Below are positions 5,787 through 9,729 of a stretch of DNA of 9,729 nucleotides, piece by piece. The notes under the pieces were generated by a model, which searched no databases, was not told where the DNA came from, and saw only the letters and a program-made list of their open reading frames with translations. A program made the position numbers and the translations under genes. Origin of the DNA: Candidatus Brocadia sp. (GTDB lineage Bacteria; Planctomycetota; Brocadiia; Brocadiales; Brocadiaceae); assembly GCA_030837935.1 (NCBI GenBank), contig JAUQXU010000011.1, positions 1-9,729 of the forward strand, in the 5' to 3' direction. The stretch's first letter is position 1, and every line of letters begins with the position of its first letter.

Positions 5787-7286
5787 TTCCCCTCCTAACC
5801 TTTTGGTTTTGGCTTGTTGTTCTTTTCTTCGGTAAGCATCTTCCATGCTGTGTAATATCTCTTTCAGTTCGGGCGATATTTCTAATGCCCGCTTATATTC
5901 GGCGATTGCATCATCGGCCTGCCCCTGCTTTTGATAAATATCTCCAAGTTTCTGATGGGGTGCAGCCAGCTTTGGGTTCGATGCAATTATTTTTTTCATG
6001 TCTGCAGAGGCGTCGTTTAACCTGCCACTTTCTAGATAAAGTACCCCGCGATTATAAAGCGCCAAAAGATCATCTGGGGTAAGCCTTAAAACTTCATTAT
6101 ATTCGTCCAGGGCTTCTGATTTCATTCCTTTTTCAGAATAAATAACACCCAGATTAAAATGTGCGCCCGCATGGTTTTTGTTCAGCGACAGTGTCTTTTT
6201 GAATACAGAAACAGCCTCATCGTAGGCCTTTTTTTTTGTATAAGCCACTCCCAGGTTATTATAAACCTCTCCGAAGTTCGGGCTGATTTCAAGCGCTTTT
6301 TTATAGGCAGCAATTGCATCGTCAATCATTCCCTTGTCAACATAAGCGGCGCCGAGATTGTTATATACTTCTTTAAAATCTTCTTTATTTTGCAAGGCTT
6401 CTTTATATGCAGCAATCGCATCTTCCTTTTTTCCTTGTAATGCGAGTGACACCCCTTTACTGTTATAAAGCATGGCAAGGCTGTTTTTTGCTTCTTTATG
6501 GGCGGGGTCTATGGATAGCAACTTTTTATAGGTAAGAATGGCATTGTCTTGCAACCCGTTTGATTCATACGAGGAGGCCAGATCAAAAAGCAGGGTGGTG
6601 TCTTTGGGATGGAAAGTGGCGGCTTTTTCAAAAGAAGAAACGGATTCTGATACGTACCCTTTTTTCTTGTAAAGGTATGCGATGCTTTTGTGGCTTTCCG
6701 CAAGATTTGGGTTTATTTCGACGGCCTTCCGGTAAGCAGAGATGGCGTCGTCAATCATTCCTTTATTGGCATAGGCGTTTCCCAGATTATGAAGTACTTC
6801 AGCATCCCGCGGATGTATGGCTAAGGCTTTTTTGTATGACGCGATAGCATCATCAAAAAGGGACTTTTTATTAAAAATATTTCCAAGGTTATAATAGGCT
6901 TCTGAGTCGTTCGGATTGATTTCAAGAACTTTATTAAACTCACGAATGGCTTCCTCAAAGTGCATATTTTTATAGTAAAGGATACCGAGATTAAAGTGTG
7001 CATTAAGATGGGATGGCTCTTCTAGTATTATTTTCTGGTATTTTTTTATTATTTCCTTATCAGGAATATCGTCTGATTCTGCAGGTGAAGAAACTGCAAT
7101 GTTAAAAGACAAAAAGAACGAGAAACCAGGAATAAGCAAAAGAATATATCGGAGAGCAGTACCCGGTAAAAATCGCATTTTCTTTATTCGGCTTTTTATC
7201 CCCACGGGCAGACTTGCGGGACTAAAAGGGTAACCAGATTTGCTGCAATGATGCGCTCTTACATATCGGTACATAGTGAATTGCAC
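5775..7286 (-). CDS. Exported tetratricopeptide-repeat (TPR) scaffold protein
   Basis: The longest frame gives 503 residues from GTG 7286. Residues about 93-489 are eleven tandem 34-residue TPR units with the usual W/LG-Y-A-P pattern (for example NLGNAYANKGMIDDAISAYR), one having a 6-residue insertion (KGVSLALQGKKEDAI). A half repeat precedes them, and a basic tail (RRKEQQAKTKRL) ends the protein. TPR arrays bind partner proteins, and this array has no attached enzyme domain. A signal-like segment lies inside the N-terminus: basic RIKKMR, a hydrophobic stretch IPGFSFFLSFNIAV (about 46-65), then SSPAES. The true start may therefore be GTG 7205 (residue 28) or ATG 7178 (residue 37), not GTG 7286; none has a clear ribosome site. 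Export to the periplasm is inferred. The upstream PH-domain gene ends 6 bp before GTG 7286, so they are likely one operon; if ATG 7178 is used, the gap is about 115 bp. Confidence 0.88.
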   Translation of the reverse strand: MQFTMYRYVRAHHCSKSGYPFSPASLPVGIKSRIKKMRFLPGTALRYILLLIPGFSFFLSFNIAVSSPAESDDIPDKEIIKKYQKIILEEPSHLNAHFNLGILYYKNMHFEEAIREFNKVLEINPNDSEAYYNLGNIFNKKSLFDDAIASYKKALAIHPRDAEVLHNLGNAYANKGMIDDAISAYRKAVEINPNLAESHKSIAYLYKKKGYVSESVSSFEKAATFHPKDTTLLFDLASSYESNGLQDNAILTYKKLLSIDPAHKEAKNSLAMLYNSKGVSLALQGKKEDAIAAYKEALQNKEDFKEVYNNLGAAYVDKGMIDDAIAAYKKALEISPNFGEVYNNLGVAYTKKKAYDEAVSVFKKTLSLNKNHAGAHFNLGVIYSEKGMKSEALDEYNEVLRLTPDDLLALYNRGVLYLESGRLNDASADMKKIIASNPKLAAPHQKLGDIYQKQGQADDAIAEYKRALEISPELKEILHSMEDAYRRKEQQAKTKRLGGENHR

Positions 7287-7292
7287 GTTGAG

Positions 7293-7772
7293 TTATAATA
7301 TTTTTCTCAACAAGGTGCGCCTTTCATACGCGGAAGACTTCTCTTTGTTGATAAGCTCTTTGATCTTGTGAGGATTTTTTATCCCCCTGAATATACGATT
7401 GAATTGATTGGTGTTTATCACAAGATTGCCGATCTTCAGGCGTTTTTGCATTCTCCCTTGTCTTACGGAGATATTGTTGATGTCTCCGTACGTCAGTTCC
7501 TTGAATTTTCTTGAAAAAGGGCCTTTTCTCACCAAAATTCCCTGATGCGTGATTACATACTTCGTTGTGTAAACGGAGAGAATACAATAAACGATAAGGA
7601 AACTACTGATCGACAATATGCTGAGGCCTGTAATAGTATTTACACCAAATTTTGTAAATGCCAAAAGAATGGAAAACGAAGAAATGGCATACAGAAACCA
7701 ATGGTGTTGAATATGGGGTTTGAAGGAATGAACAATTTTGGTTTCTGTATTGTTATTAAAAACGGTGTCCAT
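7293..7772 (-). CDS. Bacterial PH-domain (bPH2, YdbS-like) membrane protein
   Basis: This 159-residue protein has a polar N-terminus, two closely spaced membrane segments (about 25-42 and 47-67), then a bacterial pleckstrin-homology-like domain (about 68-142). Typical bPH2 features are KYVITHQGILVRKGPF, a KELTYGDINNISVRQG strand, and a KRLKIGNLVIN segment resembling the LLGVGDV motif. Such proteins form small membrane-anchored assemblies; no catalytic function is known and none is claimed. The ending is basic (YERRTLLRKIL). The gene is first in a likely two-gene operon with the TPR protein, behind a consensus promoter at 7817-7845. The ATG at 7772 has no visible Shine-Dalgarno sequence, as for most genes in this window. 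Confidence 0.8.
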   Translation of the reverse strand: MDTVFNNNTETKIVHSFKPHIQHHWFLYAISSFSILLAFTKFGVNTITGLSILSISSFLIVYCILSVYTTKYVITHQGILVRKGPFSRKFKELTYGDINNISVRQGRMQKRLKIGNLVINTNQFNRIFRGIKNPHKIKELINKEKSSAYERRTLLRKIL

Positions 7773-7816
7773 AATTAAAGTTTTTGTGTTTGTTATTTCG
7801 AGATGTACCTTTTTGA

Positions 7817-7845
7817 ATTATAGGTAAGGAGTTGTGGCATGTCAA
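7817..7845 (-). promoter_or_regulatory. Perfect-consensus sigma70 promoter of the PH/TPR operon
   Basis: On the minus strand, TTGACA (7845-7840) is followed by 17 bp and TATAAT (7822-7817): both hexamers and the spacing match consensus exactly. Transcription would begin near 7810, leaving about 38 nt of leader before the ATG of the PH-domain gene at 7772. Such a strong promoter without an obvious operator suggests constitutive, high expression, although a 10-bp repeat overlaps the presumed start site. Confidence 0.7.
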
Positions 7846-7999
7846 GGTAAATGCAAGGTAACTAATGCTTATGGTATAAGAGAGGGCATAGGGGGATGTA
7901 CCTTCCCCGGCCTGTTTATATCAGCGCACCAGTCTTTATCCTCAGGGTATTTCAACTCCTGGTTTTGTTGTCATATTTTAATGAATGGCTCCCATTGCT

Positions 8000-8683
8000 T
8001 TAATGATTAAAGTACAACGGACAAATCGGTTTTATGTGGTGAAAGATCCAGCTGCCGAAAAAGGCAAAGCATAAGAGTGTAGCCCAGAAGGATTTTAAAA
8101 AAGCGGTATATTTCTTGTTCTTTGTATAAAATTCAAGACCTTTTACGATAAGAGTAATGAGTGCCGGATTCATTAAGATATCGTTTGTGCCGGGAGGGCT
8201 ATGATAACCAATGTAATTGATAAGTACGCCAATGGTAGTGCTGACAATCAAAGAAAGATACCTGTTTCCTTTAACAAGGGTGATGCAAACGATCACTAAT
8301 GAGTGTGATGCTATGGATTCTATTACTGCAAAAAAATGCCGGTAAAATTCATAGGAGGTAACAAAGTAAGGTATGAGAAATATAAACAAGAGTGCATTAT
8401 TTTCCTGATCCTTGTTGTGCATAAGCAGATAGAAAGAAATGGGGGCAATGAGCTTAAGTATATCGTTGTCGCTCAAATAACCGATATCGCCCAAAAAAAT
8501 ACAGGCAACGCCGATAAAGGTAGAGAGGAATAATAGTACTACTTGCCTTGACTCCCAACTTATTACCCACCAAAAAAAGAGAAAAATTAAGGCTGATTTG
8601 AATGCAGTGAGACATTCTTTAAGCCAAAACACCTCTCCGTGGATATAGAGCATACCTTCAATCGTATCGAGTATAAGTTCCAT
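8000..8683 (-). CDS. Multi-spanning membrane protein of unknown function
   Basis: I do not recognise this 227-residue protein. It is strongly hydrophobic with about seven predicted membrane segments, near residues 26-43, 47-65, 74-88, 97-112, 117-137, 142-160 and 197-215. A short amphipathic N-terminus and a hydrophilic loop (161-195, containing HSPPGTNDI and EFYTKNKKYT) are the main soluble parts. Scattered histidines and aromatics (YEFYRHFF, IASHS, FHHIKPICP) do not form a motif I can name, and no exosortase-like Cys/Arg/His set is visible. Aromatic-rich, low-complexity membrane composition argues for a real coding gene rather than a chance frame. It is flanked by 227-bp and 230-bp spacers, so it is probably a separate transcription unit. 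ATG 8683 is the first start; no ribosome site is apparent. Confidence 0.65.
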   Translation of the reverse strand: MELILDTIEGMLYIHGEVFWLKECLTAFKSALIFLFFWWVISWESRQVVLLFLSTFIGVACIFLGDIGYLSDNDILKLIAPISFYLLMHNKDQENNALLFIFLIPYFVTSYEFYRHFFAVIESIASHSLVIVCITLVKGNRYLSLIVSTTIGVLINYIGYHSPPGTNDILMNPALITLIVKGLEFYTKNKKYTAFLKSFWATLLCFAFFGSWIFHHIKPICPLYFNH

Positions 8684-8811
8684 GTGTTAAATCCAAAATG
8701 CGTGTGACCGTAGACTCTATTACGTTGTTGCGTAAATAACAATGCCGAGAAAAATTCCTATTTAAACCGATCTAAAAATGAGGACTATGGAAGGTTTACA
8801 ATTCCAGACAT

Positions 8812-8860
8812 TTGGTATTGAAATAACGCTTTACTATACCAACTATTTCAAAAATTTGAA
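8812..8860. promoter_or_regulatory. Cluster of interleaved inverted repeats in the kinase/membrane-protein spacer
   Basis: Three inverted pairs lie within 49 bp. TTGGTAT (8812-8818) pairs with ATACCAA (8836-8842). GAAATA (8820-8825) pairs with TATTTC (8844-8849). TTCAAA (8847-8852) pairs with TTTGAA (8855-8860). The first two pairs interleave in the order A-B-A'-B'. The cluster sits 130-180 bp upstream of the minus-strand membrane-protein gene and beyond the stop of the histidine kinase. It could be overlapping operator sites or a transcript structure; the AT-rich setting makes chance matches likely. Confidence 0.25.
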
Positions 8861-8913
8861 TTGAATTTCTCGTGTTTCTGGAACTCGTGCATCGAAAATA
8901 GGTATCTTCAAAA

Positions 8914-9729
8914 CTATAATTTATCCGATGCAGCATATTTTGGTTGTTGCAGGGGTATGGTAATGATGAATTTGCTTCCGACGTTTACCGCGCTTTCAAC
9001 TTTAATGGATCCGTGATGAAGATGAACAATATGCTTGACGATGGCGAGTCCCAGCCCTGTTCCGCCCATTTCTCGCGAACGGGCAGGGTCAACGCGGTAA
9101 AACCTCTCAAAAATACGCGGAATGTGTTCTTGTGGAATGCCAATGCCCGTATCCGATATTTCGAACTGAATGGATTTATTAATAGGGGCAACCTTCAAAT
9201 CTATCCGTCCATCTTTAGGGCTGTATTTTATAGCATTATCGAGCAGGTTGGTCAGCAACTGACGCAGGAGATATTCGTTTGTTTCTATCATTGGTATATG
9301 ATGGGTTATGTCCAGCGCAAGGGTTTGGTTTTTTTCCGCGCAGTGTTCTTTATACTGCGAAAAAATATTTTCTATACAAGGACGTATGTCCAAACTGGTA
9401 AGTTCTATCTTTAAATCATGAGAGTCCAATTTGGATAATTCTAAAATATCCTTGATAAGGTTATCGAGTCTCTGTGAGTGTTTCATAATAATACGGAGAA
9501 ATTCTTGTGTATCTTCATGCCCGAGTGCATTATTTTCGAGTAATGTTTCTACATACCCCTTAATAGAAGCAAGGGGCGTTCTCAGTTCATGGGATACATT
9601 GGCAACAAATTCTCTTCGTGTGTTTTCCAGTTTTCTCAATTCTGTGATATCATGAAAAACCAGGAGAATTCCGTAGGTATTTTTATCAATCTGAATAGGG
9701 GACAGGTGTGTTTGCAGTAATTTCTTTTC
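8914..9729 (-). CDS. phoR: PhoR-like sensor histidine kinase, C-terminal part (5' end outside window)
   Basis: The frame is open to the window edge, giving 271 residues of the C-terminal part. The first 30 (edge to 9640) end YGILLVFHDITE, the end of a PAS domain. A HisKA dimerisation helix follows, with FVANVSHELRTPLASIKGYVETL; the phosphorylated histidine is encoded at 9589-9591. The HATPase domain shows the N box LLTNLLDNAIKYSP, the G1 box SDTGIGIP, the F box IFERFYRVDPARSREMGGTGLGLAIVKHIV, and a glycine-rich G2. RVDPARSREMGGTGLGLAIVKHIV is characteristic of the PhoR/ResE/VicK group, and PhoR (phosphate sensing, partner PhoB) is the closest guess; the sensor region that would decide is missing. 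A TTG at 9639 is not the true start because homology continues upstream. The protein ends normally at 8914. The cognate response regulator, if adjacent, would lie upstream (beyond 9729). Confidence 0.9.
   Translation of the reverse strand, partial: EKKLLQTHLSPIQIDKNTYGILLVFHDITELRKLENTRREFVANVSHELRTPLASIKGYVETLLENNALGHEDTQEFLRIIMKHSQRLDNLIKDILELSKLDSHDLKIELTSLDIRPCIENIFSQYKEHCAEKNQTLALDITHHIPMIETNEYLLRQLLTNLLDNAIKYSPKDGRIDLKVAPINKSIQFEISDTGIGIPQEHIPRIFERFYRVDPARSREMGGTGLGLAIVKHIVHLHHGSIKVESAVNVGSKFIITIPLQQPKYAASDKL

Noticed and set aside
7891..7908. GGGGA/TCCCC mini-hairpin as a terminator for the minus-strand membrane-protein gene
   Set aside because: Only a 5-bp stem, no T tract on the minus strand, and about 95 bp past the stop codon.
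7984..7996. AATGG-CTC-CCATT hairpin just after the stop at 8000
   Set aside because: A 5-bp stem with a 3-base loop and no following T run is not enough to call a terminator.
7773..7999. Possible c-di-GMP-type riboswitch or tRNA in the spacer
   Set aside because: Conserved riboswitch cores and a cloverleaf were sought by eye on both strands and not found.
8944..9414. 156-codon plus-strand frame opposite the histidine kinase
   Set aside because: It is a shadow of the kinase HATPase region, whose motifs are unmistakable on the minus strand.
1..9729. CRISPR array, integrase/attachment site or full insertion sequence
   Set aside because: No regularly spaced repeats, no tRNA gene, and no transposase or recombinase coding signature is visible on either strand.

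Overview
The window reads as an AT-rich bacterial chromosome segment from a Gram-negative-like, environmental lineage. The gene mix (long TPR protein, cobalamin-type radical SAM enzyme, polyprenyl-phosphate sugar transferase, PhoR-like kinase, defence debris) would fit an anammox-type planctomycete or a similar anaerobe. No rRNA or unique marker is present, so the taxon is a guess.

Left part, 1-1522: the remains of a defence island. A promoter with an extended -10 and an 8-bp inverted repeat leads into an AbiE type IV toxin-antitoxin operon that has collapsed. The antitoxin abiEi is frameshifted near its 3' end, but its missing C-terminus is readable in the next frame. The start of the toxin abiEii carries a 5-bp tandem duplication. 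The toxin's catalytic core is deleted, so an N-terminal stub abuts a C-terminal zinc-ribbon stub. That stub runs directly into the last ~50 codons of a restriction-modification methyltransferase, which is itself split by a 32-bp hairpin insertion flanked by TTGACC direct repeats. None of these is visible as an intact gene.

1494-2513: an apparently intact DUF1016/YhcG-type PD-(D/E)XK nuclease whose start overlaps the end of the RM remnant. It looks like the survivor of the defence island. A 303-bp gap (2514-2816) follows, with a plausible sigma70 promoter and no convincing gene.

2817-5736: two co-directional genes 37 bp apart. They encode a B12-binding-domain radical SAM enzyme and a polytopic polyprenyl glycosylphosphotransferase that would start a surface polysaccharide or glycolipid, suggesting a joint role in making or modifying a lipid-linked envelope glycan.

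5775-7772 (minus strand, convergent with the above): a likely two-gene operon with a bacterial PH-domain membrane protein followed 6 bp later by an exported 11-TPR scaffold protein. It is driven by a perfect-consensus TTGACA-N17-TATAAT promoter. 8000-8683 (minus): an unrecognised multi-spanning membrane protein. 8914-9729 (minus, running off the window): the C-terminal part of a PhoR-like sensor histidine kinase. The spacers between these minus-strand genes (about 230 bp each) hold short repeats and inverted repeats that may be regulatory.

The most informative signals are the layered, reconstructable decay of the AbiE operon and the small palindromic insertion. I do not see strong evidence for a wholly new biological system.
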